Notes under the pieces: generated by a model | The model's input: only the letters and a program-made list of their open reading frames with translations | Databases searched by the model: none | What the model was told of the DNA's origin: nothing | Virus record (IMG/VR): IMGVR_UViG_3300008629_000007 | Location: 1-52,010 of that record | DNA: 52,010 nucleotides | Source: a virus | Strand: one strand, 5' to 3' | In this document: piece after piece, positions 27,521 to 36,826 of the stretch | How positions within the stretch are numbered: the first letter of the stretch is position 1 | How the letters are laid out: every line of letters begins with the position of its first letter | Program-made: the position numbers and the translations under genes

Positions 27521-30131
27521 TCTGCTTCTTTTTGTTTCGGTTTCACAAGTAGAAGCTGATTATGTTTATGAAGCGAGCCAACCCTTATACGACTTACAAA
27601 CCAATTCAGCAGGGTCTACAGGGTTAGGATCAAATGATGATTCAGTATCGGCAGCCTTTGACTTAGGCTTTACCTTTACCTTTTATGGTAATGACTTTAC
27701 TCAAGCAAGAATGGCTACCAATGGCTGTCTGCATTTTAACCTGACAGGCAGTTATTGTGGGGATTACACCCCCGATCCACTCCCTCAATACACCAATACT
27801 TTATTTCCATTCTGGACTGACCTCATAAAAGACGGTGGTTCAGCCATGAGAGCCAAAGCCTTTGATGATTACACCATTTTTGGCTGGTATAAGATGCGGG
27901 AATACAATCGTGCTAATTCTGATAATAGTTTGGAAGTCTGGTTGTATCCTAATAATACTTATGAGTTCCGTTATGGCGAACTGGATATTATTAGCCATGA
28001 TGTTTTAATAGGCGAACAGGGCAGTACCTCACAGATTTACACCTACCATTTCTTTGACGAGTGCAGTACAGGCACTACCAATGTATCTGGAACTTGTGTA
28101 AGTTACGACTGGAACTCCAGCAGTAATGCGGTGAATACTTTACTGGAAGGCGGTGGCTCTTTGTATGGGGATGGTACAGATCAATCGTTGTGTGCAACAG
28201 TTCCTTTAACTTCAGTCAACTGTGCTGGTTATGCCGTAGCTTATTTTAATCAACAGTGTGATTTAAGTGCTTTATACGATGATGAGTGTACTGGCTACGC
28301 TGCTGCTTATTTGTTGCAACAATGCAATCTGGATATTTTCTATTCGGTAAATTGTGTTGGCTATGCTAATGCACTGTTTGACAGTGAATGCGATGACGAC
28401 CCTCAGTTTTCTCCTTCTTGTCCAGGCTATTTGTTTGAACAATCGGCTGCCTACTTTGTCGAAGAACAATACGACTATGGCTATGAGGAATTTGATTATT
28501 ACGAAGAAGACTATTTTGTTTACGAAGATGAAAGTTTAGGGACTGTAGGGTATGAAGAAGTTTGGGACGATGACCCTTATGCCAATATGGAATTTACAGA
28601 TGCAGAGTGGTATGAAATTGACTTAGAAGAATTTGGACAAGAGCAGGTAGATGAGTGGTATGGAGCAGAAGTTTCGTTTGATGATGAGGGTTTGATTGTT
28701 TGGGAGGATTCTGCTTTAAGCGATTGGGATGAACTCGATATGCAAATGGATGAATACGATGAGTTCGTTGAAATCTATGAAGAAGTTTACTACGAAGAAG
28801 AGTATTTTGATCCAGTTTATGAAGAAGAATTTGTAGAAACGCTTTACATCGAAGAAGAATACATTATTTATGAAGAGCTTTATGAAGAGCCTATAGAGGT
28901 TGCTTTTGAGTATGAACCCGAATATGAAACGCCATTACTGGAAGATGTGCTCATGCAAAACTTTGAGCATGAGCAGATTGTAGAAGTTTTTTATGAAGAA
29001 GAGCCAGAATTTCTTGAGTTTGAAACGATAGAAGAACTGGATGAATGGTTTGAAGAGGAAATGGAAGAAGAGCAACTTGCCGAAGAAGAAGTCATAGAGG
29101 AAGCAATAGAAGAGTCTATTGAAGAAGAACTGCTGGCAGAAGAAAGGGAAGAGCTCGAAGAAGCTATAGAGGAAGAAGAATTTGAAGTGGTTGCCAGAGA
29201 AGATAACAAGGGCGATAAAAGAGAAATGCAACTGAATGTGGTTGCCAATACTGTGCGAACAGCGACCAATAGTATGAGTGGGACTACATCGGGTACATCC
29301 ATGCAATCTACAGGCAATTCTGTGGCTTCTGGAGGCGTTTCTAGCCCTACTGCTACTGCGGTAGCCAGTTCCGCTTCGGGAGGCGGTATGAGCATATCCA
29401 GTTCTCCCAGTATTTCAGCACAGTTTACATCTGCTACAGCGCAGACACAGACCCTTTTGGATATGAGTTCAGTAGCTTCAACAGGAGGCTCAATGTCAAC
29501 TGACATGGGTTCGTTTGATTCAGGAATTACCTCTGTTGCATCAGCAGATACATCTCTTTCGGCTGATATGGCTTCGGTTGATTCTGGTTCCACTGTAGAG
29601 GTTGGAGCTTCGGTAGAAACAGAAGTTGCCTCTGGAGACACAGAAGTAACTGTTGCAGACACAGGGAGTTCGGATACAGCATCTGGTTCTTCTGGCACAG
29701 TATCTGTCAGTGTTGTTCCCATGCAGACATTTGATGGTTCACCACAGGTGGTCATGGCAGAAGTACAGGTACAAAATATGCAGGGAGAGATCGACACAGC
29801 CATTTCAGGAGTGATGACAGCCAGTGAAGCGGATCAGGTTGCAGATAAAATCATTGCCCAAAACATAAAGGAACAGCAGGAAGAACAGGAAGCAGAACAG
29901 CAACAAACAGGGCAATATGCCGACTCAACTACGCTGATTGCCTACATGGGTTATGTGCCTGGATTCAATGCCTACAGTCAAATACAGTTGCCACAAGCCT
30001 CCGCTTGGTATGAACCAAAAACAATTTATGGTAATGTATCCATATCGGATAATGTGCAGGCATTTTATGGAATGTATGCAGACAGTCTGAATGGCATGAA
30101 CAATTTAATTAATATGCAACCAAAACTATAG
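27501..30131 (+). CDS. Secreted nidogen-like, Cys-repeat and Glu/Tyr-rich protein
   Basis: This 876-aa protein has a signal peptide (cut near residue 19). An N-terminal beta domain follows (DLGFTFTFYGNDFTQARMAT, then LPQYTNTLFPFWTDL) resembling nidogen-type domains. Next are three or four 24-residue repeats (CAGYAVAYFNQQC, CTGYAAAYLLQQC, CVGYANALFDSEC). A ~270-residue extremely acidic region rich in Glu, Tyr and Phe follows, then a Ser/Thr/Val-rich region. The C-terminal ADSTTLIAYMGYVPGFNAYS motif is one I know from cyanophage virion proteins. It overlaps the previous gene by 20 bases. It is probably exported or virion-bound; the function is unknown. Confidence 0.72.
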   Translation: MQGFLLSLLLFVSVSQVEADYVYEASQPLYDLQTNSAGSTGLGSNDDSVSAAFDLGFTFTFYGNDFTQARMATNGCLHFNLTGSYCGDYTPDPLPQYTNTLFPFWTDLIKDGGSAMRAKAFDDYTIFGWYKMREYNRANSDNSLEVWLYPNNTYEFRYGELDIISHDVLIGEQGSTSQIYTYHFFDECSTGTTNVSGTCVSYDWNSSSNAVNTLLEGGGSLYGDGTDQSLCATVPLTSVNCAGYAVAYFNQQCDLSALYDDECTGYAAAYLLQQCNLDIFYSVNCVGYANALFDSECDDDPQFSPSCPGYLFEQSAAYFVEEQYDYGYEEFDYYEEDYFVYEDESLGTVGYEEVWDDDPYANMEFTDAEWYEIDLEEFGQEQVDEWYGAEVSFDDEGLIVWEDSALSDWDELDMQMDEYDEFVEIYEEVYYEEEYFDPVYEEEFVETLYIEEEYIIYEELYEEPIEVAFEYEPEYETPLLEDVLMQNFEHEQIVEVFYEEEPEFLEFETIEELDEWFEEEMEEEQLAEEEVIEEAIEESIEEELLAEEREELEEAIEEEEFEVVAREDNKGDKREMQLNVVANTVRTATNSMSGTTSGTSMQSTGNSVASGGVSSPTATAVASSASGGGMSISSSPSISAQFTSATAQTQTLLDMSSVASTGGSMSTDMGSFDSGITSVASADTSLSADMASVDSGSTVEVGASVETEVASGDTEVTVADTGSSDTASGSSGTVSVSVVPMQTFDGSPQVVMAEVQVQNMQGEIDTAISGVMTASEADQVADKIIAQNIKEQQEEQEAEQQQTGQYADSTTLIAYMGYVPGFNAYSQIQLPQASAWYEPKTIYGNVSISDNVQAFYGMYADSLNGMNNLINMQPKL

Positions 30132-30140
30132 GGAGCTAAA

Positions 30141-30596
30141 ATGGACTGGTTTCAATCTAAAACAACACAATTGATTGCTTTGGTTTCTATTGTAGGAACA
30201 CTAGCAGGGTTTGGTTACACAGGCGCAACCTATGTCAACAGGCTTGAAAATCTTGAAGCCAAGATAGGCGGGATTGTAGAAACAGAAGATGCACAGCAAG
30301 CTATTGAAGAACGCTTTGCAGGAATAGAGACCTCTGTTGAATTTGTCAACAAGACAATTGATGAGAGTTTGCTCGTTTGGATTAAAGAAGCACAGGACAA
30401 TGTTTCGGCTATTCAGGTAACAGTTGGAAAGCTGGAGTCCGATATTGAGAACATTGATATTCCCGATATTGAGCCTCTGCAAGAGAGTATATCAACAACA
30501 AACGCAAGTATTGCTGGGATTAAAGCCAGCGTTGATGCGATCTATGCAGATGTTCAATCCCTTAAAAATAAAAGTGATAACCCATTAGCACAGTGA
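30141..30596 (+). CDS. Membrane-anchored coiled-coil protein (151 aa)
   Basis: An N-terminal membrane segment (LIALVSIVGTLAGFGYTGA) is followed by a long coiled coil (ENLEAKIGGIVETEDAQQ and further heptads) with Ile/Asp repeats. This looks like an inner-membrane protein with a periplasmic coiled-coil rod, which could act in lysis or in DNA ejection. It starts in the holin/spanin cluster with AGGGAG upstream of the ATG. It is distinct from the spanin pair at 31205-32000. Confidence 0.65.
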   Translation: MDWFQSKTTQLIALVSIVGTLAGFGYTGATYVNRLENLEAKIGGIVETEDAQQAIEERFAGIETSVEFVNKTIDESLLVWIKEAQDNVSAIQVTVGKLESDIENIDIPDIEPLQESISTTNASIAGIKASVDAIYADVQSLKNKSDNPLAQ

Positions 30597-30603
30597 GGCG
30601 ATT

Positions 30604-30987
30604 ATGAGCGATGAAAATTACCCAAGCGGAAGATTCGGTGGCGACATGGACAGGAATGAAGTTGAGATTGATCTCAATAAATTCATGGCATTGTTGCAGG
30701 AAACAGCAGAACTTAAAGACAAGATCAGGGATTTGGAGGATGTAACCAAAGCCAACCCTTATCAAAAAATTATTTTTGTAGCCGAGGCAGTAGACAGTTG
30801 GCGGATATTCCCCAGAATTTTTCTGTGCGTTTATATCTTTTTGCTTTATTACGCAACCATGTGGTTTATGAATTTACCAGACCCAACCTTTGAGCAGTCT
30901 GGATTAATCAGTATTATTGTTGGTAGTTTCGCAGCCTGTTTCGGACTTTATGCAGGAAACTCCAATGCAGCTAAGAAGAATAAGTAA
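30604..30987 (+). CDS. Putative holin with two membrane segments
   Basis: The 127-aa protein has a charged N-terminal 60 residues with a coiled coil (LLQETAELKDKIRDLEDVTK), then two hydrophobic helices (FLCVYIFLLYYATMWF near residue 78 and GLISIIVGSFAACFGLYAG near 100) and a basic tail. The WRIFPRIFLCVY motif before the first helix and the LPDPT loop resemble GTA-holin and marine phage holins, as I remember them. It would time lysis by making membrane holes. It sits just before the spanin genes, which supports the call. Confidence 0.72.
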   Translation: MSDENYPSGRFGGDMDRNEVEIDLNKFMALLQETAELKDKIRDLEDVTKANPYQKIIFVAEAVDSWRIFPRIFLCVYIFLLYYATMWFMNLPDPTFEQSGLISIIVGSFAACFGLYAGNSNAAKKNK

Positions 30988-31001
30988 TAAAGGAGGCTAG
31001 T

Positions 31002-31208
31002 ATGGCTATAGGTTTAAGCAAATGGTTCAAGGCGACCTTTCTTGGTCTTGAAGAAAAAAGAGTACGCACCAGAGATAAAGACGGCAAATATGTTGGTGAC
31101 GATAAATCCACCCCTGATGTCAATGAGGCTTATACTACTATTAATGTCCGTAAAAGTAACATAAAGAAGGCACAGGAAAGAAGACTTAAAAGACGCAACA
31201 TTAAATGA
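31002..31208 (+). CDS. Small basic protein in lysis cluster (68 aa)
   Basis: The protein has a basic amphipathic N-terminus (MAIGLSKWFKATFLGLEEKR) and an Arg/Lys-rich C-terminus (SNIKKAQERRLKRRNIK). GGAGG precedes the start. It overlaps the inner spanin start by 4 bases. It may associate with membranes or nucleic acid, but no family is recognised. Confidence 0.65.
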   Translation: MAIGLSKWFKATFLGLEEKRVRTRDKDGKYVGDDKSTPDVNEAYTTINVRKSNIKKAQERRLKRRNIK

Positions 31209-31642
31209 AGCTCGCTGTTTTCTTAGGGGTAATGCTGTTGCTGACGATTTCTGCTTTTGTGGGTTATCGCATGATTGTGGTAGCCGAGATAGAAAAATTG
31301 GAACTAGCCTTGCAAACAGCACTCAACAATCAACAGGTGCTTGAGAATACAGTCAAGCAACAAAATGACCAGATTGTGCAAGCGTTGGAAAGTGCTAAGA
31401 AAACCCAGCAACAAATCCAGAGCTTGAATACACGCTATAGCGAATCACAGGCACAGGTAACAAATTTGAGAAATAAGTTTGCCAATCACAATCTTGAGGG
31501 CATGGCATTAGCCAAGCCTGCGTTATTGGAGGGCAAGATCAACAAAGCCTCTGCCAGAGTGTTGGAAAACTTAACTGTAATAACAAATCCAGAACAATTT
31601 AATGAAGAACTTGCTGATACTGCTACTGCTGCTGTCAATTAA
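31205..31642 (+). CDS. Inner-membrane spanin (Rz-like)
   Basis: The 145-aa protein starts with a single N-terminal membrane anchor (KLAVFLGVMLLLTISAFVGY) followed by a periplasmic coiled coil (EIEKLELALQTALNNQQVLE and heptads). This is the i-spanin layout. The outer-membrane partner starts inside its 3' end. Together they would bridge inner and outer membranes and fuse them in the last step of lysis of a Gram-negative host. Sequence similarity to lambda Rz is not expected or seen; the call rests on topology and gene nesting. Confidence 0.82.
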   Translation: MKLAVFLGVMLLLTISAFVGYRMIVVAEIEKLELALQTALNNQQVLENTVKQQNDQIVQALESAKKTQQQIQSLNTRYSESQAQVTNLRNKFANHNLEGMALAKPALLEGKINKASARVLENLTVITNPEQFNEELADTATAAVN

Positions 31643-32000
31643 TGGTTGTACCTCTTTCTCTCTTTTTGGAGAAAGAAAAGCGAAAACTATGGCACCAGAG
31701 ACAAAGCCTGTGGAAGTTGTCACTGTTACCAGAACTGCGCCCATTTACCATCCACCATTGCCAGAGCCGATTGAATCTTCGGGAATAGAATGGCGGATAC
31801 TTTCTCCTGATATAATGCAACAATATCTTGAGAGTGTGGAAGCAGGAGAAGAACCAAGAGTAGCGTATTATGGGCTAACGAGCCAAGGTTATGAGAATTT
31901 AAGCATGACTATGGGGGAAGTTACCAGATATTTGGAACAGATACTGCATATTGTAGGTTATTATCGGGAAATGGATGAAGAAGAAGAGGATACTAAATAA
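31602..32000 (+). CDS. Outer-membrane spanin lipoprotein (Rz1-like)
   Basis: The start MKNLLILLLLLSINGCTSFS is a lipoprotein signal peptide with a lipobox Cys at position 16. The mature part is Pro-rich at first (APIYHPPLPEPIESSG) and then helical, as in o-spanins. The gene starts inside the last 41 bases of the inner spanin gene in another frame, a classic Rz/Rz1-type overlap. It would be anchored in the outer membrane and bind the inner spanin. It stops directly before the gp10-like gene. Confidence 0.85.
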   Translation: MKNLLILLLLLSINGCTSFSLFGERKAKTMAPETKPVEVVTVTRTAPIYHPPLPEPIESSGIEWRILSPDIMQQYLESVEAGEEPRVAYYGLTSQGYENLSMTMGEVTRYLEQILHIVGYYREMDEEEEDTK

Positions 32001-33884
32001 ATGCCATTAGCAAAATACATTTTAAAACCAGGGATAAACCGAGAAGGAACTGATTATAGCAATGAAGGCGGTTGGTTTGATGCTAATTTAGTTAGATTCA
32101 GAAAAGGATTACCTGAAAAAATAGGTGGATGGGAAAAAATTAGCACAAATACCTATCTTGGCACAGGCAGAGCTCTTCATGCTTGGGTTGACTTAGAAAC
32201 CTCAAAATATCTTGGGGTGGGAACAACCTATAAATATTACATTATGTTTGGTAATGCATTTAATGATGTAACACCAATTCGAGCTACCACATCTGCTGGA
32301 GATGTTACGTTTTCCGCAACCAATGGAGATGCAACTCTTACAGTTGCTGACACTGCACATGGTGCAGTTAAAAATGATTTTGTTACTTTTAGCGGTGCTG
32401 CTACTTTAGGTGGTTTAATTACAGCCAATGTATTAAATCAAGAATATCAGATAGCTACTATTGTTAATGCCAATAGCTATACAGTTGAAGCTAAAGATAC
32501 AGATGGCGATACAGTGACTGCAAATAGTAGTGATAGTGGCAATGGCGGTTCCAGCGTAGTTGGAACATATCAGATCAATGTAGGTCTGGATGTTTATGTT
32601 GCATCATCTGGATGGGGAGCCAGCCCATGGAGTGATGGAACTTGGGGATCTACAAGCTCAATAGCAGAAACTAACCAGCTAAGAATTTGGACACATGATA
32701 ATTTTGGAGAAGACTTGGTTATTAACCCAAGGGCTGGCGGAATTTATTATTGGGATAAAACCAATGGCGTGACAACAAGAGCTGTAGCTTTTTCTAGCTT
32801 AACAGGCGCAAATTTAACCCCAACAAAATCGTTACAGATTTTAGTAAGCGATATTGATCGTCATATTATTTGTTTGGGAGCTGATCCTTTAAACGCAGGA
32901 GGAACTGCCAGAACAGGAAGTTTAGATCCGATGTTTGTTTGTTGGTGTGACCAAGAAAATGCTGCGGAATGGGAGCCAAAAACAAATAATACAGCAGGTT
33001 CTTTAAGGCTTTCGGCAGGATCTTTGATTATTGGTGGCATTAGGGCTCGACAAGAAACACTGATTTGGACAGATACATCTCTTTATTCGATGACTTTTGT
33101 TGGATCCCCTTATGTATTCAGCATCAATTTAATCAACGAAGGCATTGGTCTTATAGGACCGAAAGCAGCAATAAACGCTCCAAGTGGTGTTTTCTGGATG
33201 GATTTGAAAGGATTTTATTTTTACAACGGATCCATTTCCCCGCTTGCATCTTTAGTGCATGATTATGTGTTTAGTGATTTGAATATTTCCCAAGCCTACA
33301 AAGTATTTGGGTTTTTGAACAAGGCTTTTGATGAAGTTGGCTGGTTTTATCCATCAAGTAGCTCAACTGAAATAGATCGATACGTTGTATATAATTATGT
33401 TGAACAAACTTGGGTAATTGGACAATTGGTTAGACATGGATGGCTTGATGAAGGCATAGAAGACTTCCCTAGAGCTACTGGCACAGACACCAGCAACTAT
33501 GTTTATAAACATGAAACTGGCAACGATGCTGATGGATCTCCAATGGATAATGTATATATCGAATCCAGCACCATGGATATAGGAGAAGGAGACTATTTCA
33601 GCTTTATTAGGCGCATTATTCCAGACATTAGGTTTACAGGATCAAACTCAGGCGCGGTTATGAACATTGTTTTAAAGAAAAAAGACTGGAATGCGGAAAG
33701 TTTGACTACTTCTTCAACCACATCAGTGACATCTTCGACCAACAAAATAAATACCAGGGCGAGAGGAAGGCAAATGGTTATAAGGTTTGAATCAGATGAT
33801 GATAATACAGCAGGTTTGCGCGAAGGTTTGGGATTTCGTGTGGGAGCTACAAGGATGGAAATCAGACCTGATGGCAAAAGATAA
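32001..33884 (+). CDS. Tail protein (P22 gp10 / tubular B-like)
   Basis: The 627-aa protein opens MPLAKYILKPGINREGTDYS, then GGWFDANLVRFRKGLPEKIG, the typical start of P22 gp10-like/packaged-DNA stabilisation or nozzle proteins. Many beta repeats follow, and a segment SMTFVGSPYVFSINLINEGI is characteristic of that family. The C-terminus has FRVGATRMEIRPDGKR. It closes the tail tube below the adaptors. Its location after the lysis genes, far from the adaptors, is a rearranged order. Base overlap with the next gene suggests an operon. Confidence 0.85.
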   Translation: MPLAKYILKPGINREGTDYSNEGGWFDANLVRFRKGLPEKIGGWEKISTNTYLGTGRALHAWVDLETSKYLGVGTTYKYYIMFGNAFNDVTPIRATTSAGDVTFSATNGDATLTVADTAHGAVKNDFVTFSGAATLGGLITANVLNQEYQIATIVNANSYTVEAKDTDGDTVTANSSDSGNGGSSVVGTYQINVGLDVYVASSGWGASPWSDGTWGSTSSIAETNQLRIWTHDNFGEDLVINPRAGGIYYWDKTNGVTTRAVAFSSLTGANLTPTKSLQILVSDIDRHIICLGADPLNAGGTARTGSLDPMFVCWCDQENAAEWEPKTNNTAGSLRLSAGSLIIGGIRARQETLIWTDTSLYSMTFVGSPYVFSINLINEGIGLIGPKAAINAPSGVFWMDLKGFYFYNGSISPLASLVHDYVFSDLNISQAYKVFGFLNKAFDEVGWFYPSSSSTEIDRYVVYNYVEQTWVIGQLVRHGWLDEGIEDFPRATGTDTSNYVYKHETGNDADGSPMDNVYIESSTMDIGEGDYFSFIRRIIPDIRFTGSNSGAVMNIVLKKKDWNAESLTTSSTTSVTSSTNKINTRARGRQMVIRFESDDDNTAGLREGLGFRVGATRMEIRPDGKR

Positions 33885-34207
33885 TGGCAAAATTGCTGGA
33901 AACGAGGTTGCCGACAGCAGTTGATGAAGTTGATCCACAGACTTTTAACAGGATGGGACGCATTTTAGAGCTTAATTTAGGCACTTTTGACCCCACTTCC
34001 ACTCCACAATACACAGATACAGAGCAAAATCAGAACCAATTTAACGCTGGAGATGTTGTCTGGAACACAAGCTCTGGCAGTTTGGAGCTCTATGATGGTA
34101 ACAAATGGCATGAAATATATGCGCCATCCCGCAACGGAGTGGGCGCAACTGGCTCTATTGGAACAGTAACAATAGTAACGAATGGAGCAACAGCGATAGA
34201 GATTTAA
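33884..34207 (+). CDS. Small virion-associated protein (107 aa)
   Basis: The protein begins MAKLLETRLPTAVDEVDPQT. Its C-terminal half has NAGDVVWNTSSGSLELYDGN and KWHEIY, a beta-rich element found in many phage virion proteins that bind or cap fibres. It shares its first base with the stop of the gp10-like gene. A neck or needle-associated role is possible from position only. Confidence 0.65.
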   Translation: MAKLLETRLPTAVDEVDPQTFNRMGRILELNLGTFDPTSTPQYTDTEQNQNQFNAGDVVWNTSSGSLELYDGNKWHEIYAPSRNGVGATGSIGTVTIVTNGATAIEI

Positions 34208-34236
34208 GACAATTTTATGATAATATCTATAATAAG

Positions 34237-35574
34237 ATGGCAGAGACAACACTAACCCTTCCAAGTTCGTTGGACAGTGGAATCATGGGGTCAATCCCCA
34301 TTGATTCTGGTTCTGGCATCTTAAACCTGCCAGAAGCAACCGATAAATTGGCTAAAATGGGCAGAAAAGGCGATGTTTACATTGCCCATCTGTCAGAAGG
34401 TGAAACTATTGTTCCCTTGGGAGTGTTTGACAAAAACCCAGAAGCCAAGGAATTATTGTTTAAATCCATAAGGGAACTTGGTTTCGAGCCAGAACAATTT
34501 ATTGTTGGCAACAAGCTCAACTCCATCAATCCCGAAACTGGCTTGCCTGAATTTGGCATTGGCAGTTTTATTAAGCGTCTGGTTAAAAAAGTAGCACCGA
34601 TTGTCGGTACAGTTGTCGGTTATATGTATGGCGGTCCTATGGGCGCAACCATAGGAAGAACTCTCGGTGGCAAGGTTAAAGGAGAATCTTGGGGAGATGC
34701 TTTGCGAAGAGGCATTACCACAGGTGGCATGATTTATGGCTCCAATGCTCTCTTTGGATCAAATCCAATTCAGTGGGGAGCAGAAAAATGGGGCGCATCC
34801 ACATTGCCTGGGTCTCAATGGGCTTCTTCAACTTTAGCAAACACAGCAGCCAGACAAGGAATGTTTGGCTTGGGTCTGCCAGCAGCACAAACATTGCCAG
34901 GCGCAGGTGGCACACCACAGGCTGCCCCGAAAGAAGGACTAGGCATGGGAGGTAGCTATTCACAGGGCGTAGCAGACGCTTTGGGCACAGGAACACAAGT
35001 AGCAGGAACAGGAGCAGGAACAGAAACACCATGGTGGAAAAGCCTGTTTATGGAAGAAGGGAAGTTTTCACCAAGCAGAACGCTTGGAACTGTAGGTATT
35101 GGCGGAGCTCTTTTGGGCGGTATGGCTCAAGAAGAAGACACAGGACAAGGAGAAATGGAGCCTACAAAATACCAAAATTACTTAGAAGCTGTTGCTAACG
35201 CAGAAGCCAGAGGCTTGCAATATGGAGACTTGGGCTATCCGACACCAGAACAGTTTGGCGTTTACAAGCCACCAGCACATGAGCTGATGGGTGGATTGTT
35301 TGGTCCAAGTGTAGCTAATAAAGATTACTATGATTATGTTGATTACTGGAAGAATGCGCCATCTGCCAACTTATTTTCTGATCTCAAAGGAACCAATGAA
35401 GGTGGCTATATTGAAGGACCAGGAACCGAGAAAAGCGACAGTATTCCAGCGCTTTTGAGCGATGGAGAGTTTGTTTTTACCGCAGATGCGGTAAGAGGTG
35501 CTGGAAATGGAGATAGAAGACAGGGAGCACGAAAGATGTATAATATGATGAGACAATTTGAACAGGTAGCTTGA
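34237..35574 (+). CDS. Internal virion/ejection protein with a membrane-active helix
   Basis: The 445-aa protein is conserved at its C-terminus: EGGYIEGPGTEKSDSIPALL, followed by SDGEFVFTADAVRGAGNGDR and a final MYNMMRQFEQV. This motif is widespread in marine phage virion proteins. The middle has hydrophobic Gly-rich helices (APIVGTVVGYMYGGPMGATI) able to insert in membranes. The N-terminus is a Ser/Gly/Leu segment with YIAHLSEGETIVPLGVFDKN. It precedes three other ejection-type genes, so delivery into the host envelope at injection is likely. Function is inferred. Confidence 0.75.
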   Translation: MAETTLTLPSSLDSGIMGSIPIDSGSGILNLPEATDKLAKMGRKGDVYIAHLSEGETIVPLGVFDKNPEAKELLFKSIRELGFEPEQFIVGNKLNSINPETGLPEFGIGSFIKRLVKKVAPIVGTVVGYMYGGPMGATIGRTLGGKVKGESWGDALRRGITTGGMIYGSNALFGSNPIQWGAEKWGASTLPGSQWASSTLANTAARQGMFGLGLPAAQTLPGAGGTPQAAPKEGLGMGGSYSQGVADALGTGTQVAGTGAGTETPWWKSLFMEEGKFSPSRTLGTVGIGGALLGGMAQEEDTGQGEMEPTKYQNYLEAVANAEARGLQYGDLGYPTPEQFGVYKPPAHELMGGLFGPSVANKDYYDYVDYWKNAPSANLFSDLKGTNEGGYIEGPGTEKSDSIPALLSDGEFVFTADAVRGAGNGDRRQGARKMYNMMRQFEQVA

Positions 35575-35575
35575 C

Positions 35576-36823
35576 ATGGCAGAAACCACCACCCAGATAG
35601 TAAAACAAGGCGTTTCCGAAGCCATTGAGCCATATCAAAGGCGACTTTTAGAAAGCGCTTGGCTTAGAGCTGGAGTTCCACTCTATGCTGGAATTACCCC
35701 AACTGGACTTCCACCACAAATACAAATAGCTGGCTTGAGCCCGATGCAACAGGAAATGCTTGCTTATGGCAGGTCTGGCATCGGTGGTTGGCGACCTTAT
35801 ATACAAGGGGCTGGAAGAGGATTATCTCAAGCACAAAGGATGACTCAACCACAATTGGATATGATACAAGCTGGCAGAGGATTTTTAGGGCGTGGTGGCA
35901 GGCAATTTGGTAGAGCTGGTCAATATGTTGGACAAATGGGAGGCGCTTTAGGGCGATCCTTCGGAATGCCTGGGCGAACAGCAAGAAGTTATCTGGCTGA
36001 ATCCACAGGTCGATTTGATCCAAGATCAGCACAAAGATACATGAATCCCTATACACAAAATGTTGTCAATCAAACTTTGGGAATGATGGAAGAACAAGGA
36101 GATGTGCAACGTAGAAGACTTAGGGATGAAGCGTTAAGGTCTGGTGCTTTTGGTGGCTCCAGAGCTGGTCTTGCCAGAGCAAAACTGGAAGGCGAGCTAC
36201 AGGAAGCAAAAGCCAGAGCAATTGCACCGATGTACCAACAAGGCTACTCACAATCATTACAGGCTGCGATGCAAGAACAAGCCAGAAGAATGGGCGCTCT
36301 TTCAGGCGCAGCAGGACAGGAAGCACAGCTCGGAACCGCAGCGACTGGCACTTTGGGACAACAAGCCCAATTAATGGCTGGATTGGGCGGTGCTTACGGA
36401 GATTTAGCAACAAGATATGGCGGTTTGGCACAACAACAAAGAGGCGCTCAAGCTGGAACTGCATCTTTGGCACAACAATTGGCACAGCTCGGACAGTCCA
36501 GACAAGGCATGTTTGGTCAGGATATTGGTCTTATGAGCCAAATGGGAGGTCTTGAGCAACGACAAATGCAAGCTATATTGGATGCCCAGAGAGCCATGGC
36601 ACAGGAAGCAGCAGGCGAGCCCTTTAAAAGACCACAATATTTTGGTGATATTTTGGCGGGTGTCCCAAGCGGTCAAACCAGCATGGCAACAATGACCCAG
36701 CCGAGTGCAAATCCATTTGCCCAAGGATTGGGAGCAATCATCAGTGCTGGTGCGGTTATGAACCCATGGGCACAAAACAAACAGAATCCTCTTGGCTTTG
36801 GCAGTGGCTACGCTTTTTCATAA
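35576..36823 (+). CDS. Gln/Ala/Gly-rich ejection protein
   Basis: The protein has YMNPYTQNVVNQTLGMMEEQ, followed by DVQRRRLRDEALRSGAFGGS, a motif I recognise from many podovirus and siphovirus virion proteins in marine data sets. Residues ~200-330 are Ala/Gln/Leu-rich helices. Such proteins are packaged in the head and ejected with the DNA. It follows the previous gene by one base. The N-terminal ~100 residues carry a Pro-Gly-rich ITPTGLPPQIQIAGLSPMQQ. Confidence 0.75.
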   Translation: MAETTTQIVKQGVSEAIEPYQRRLLESAWLRAGVPLYAGITPTGLPPQIQIAGLSPMQQEMLAYGRSGIGGWRPYIQGAGRGLSQAQRMTQPQLDMIQAGRGFLGRGGRQFGRAGQYVGQMGGALGRSFGMPGRTARSYLAESTGRFDPRSAQRYMNPYTQNVVNQTLGMMEEQGDVQRRRLRDEALRSGAFGGSRAGLARAKLEGELQEAKARAIAPMYQQGYSQSLQAAMQEQARRMGALSGAAGQEAQLGTAATGTLGQQAQLMAGLGGAYGDLATRYGGLAQQQRGAQAGTASLAQQLAQLGQSRQGMFGQDIGLMSQMGGLEQRQMQAILDAQRAMAQEAAGEPFKRPQYFGDILAGVPSGQTSMATMTQPSANPFAQGLGAIISAGAVMNPWAQNKQNPLGFGSGYAFS

Positions 36824-36826
36824 ACC

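Noticed and set aside
28991-29803. A 270-aa leftward open frame rich in Ser, Glu and Val
   Set aside because: It is the reverse of the acidic and Ser/Thr-rich region of the secreted protein, with no start signal or known motif.
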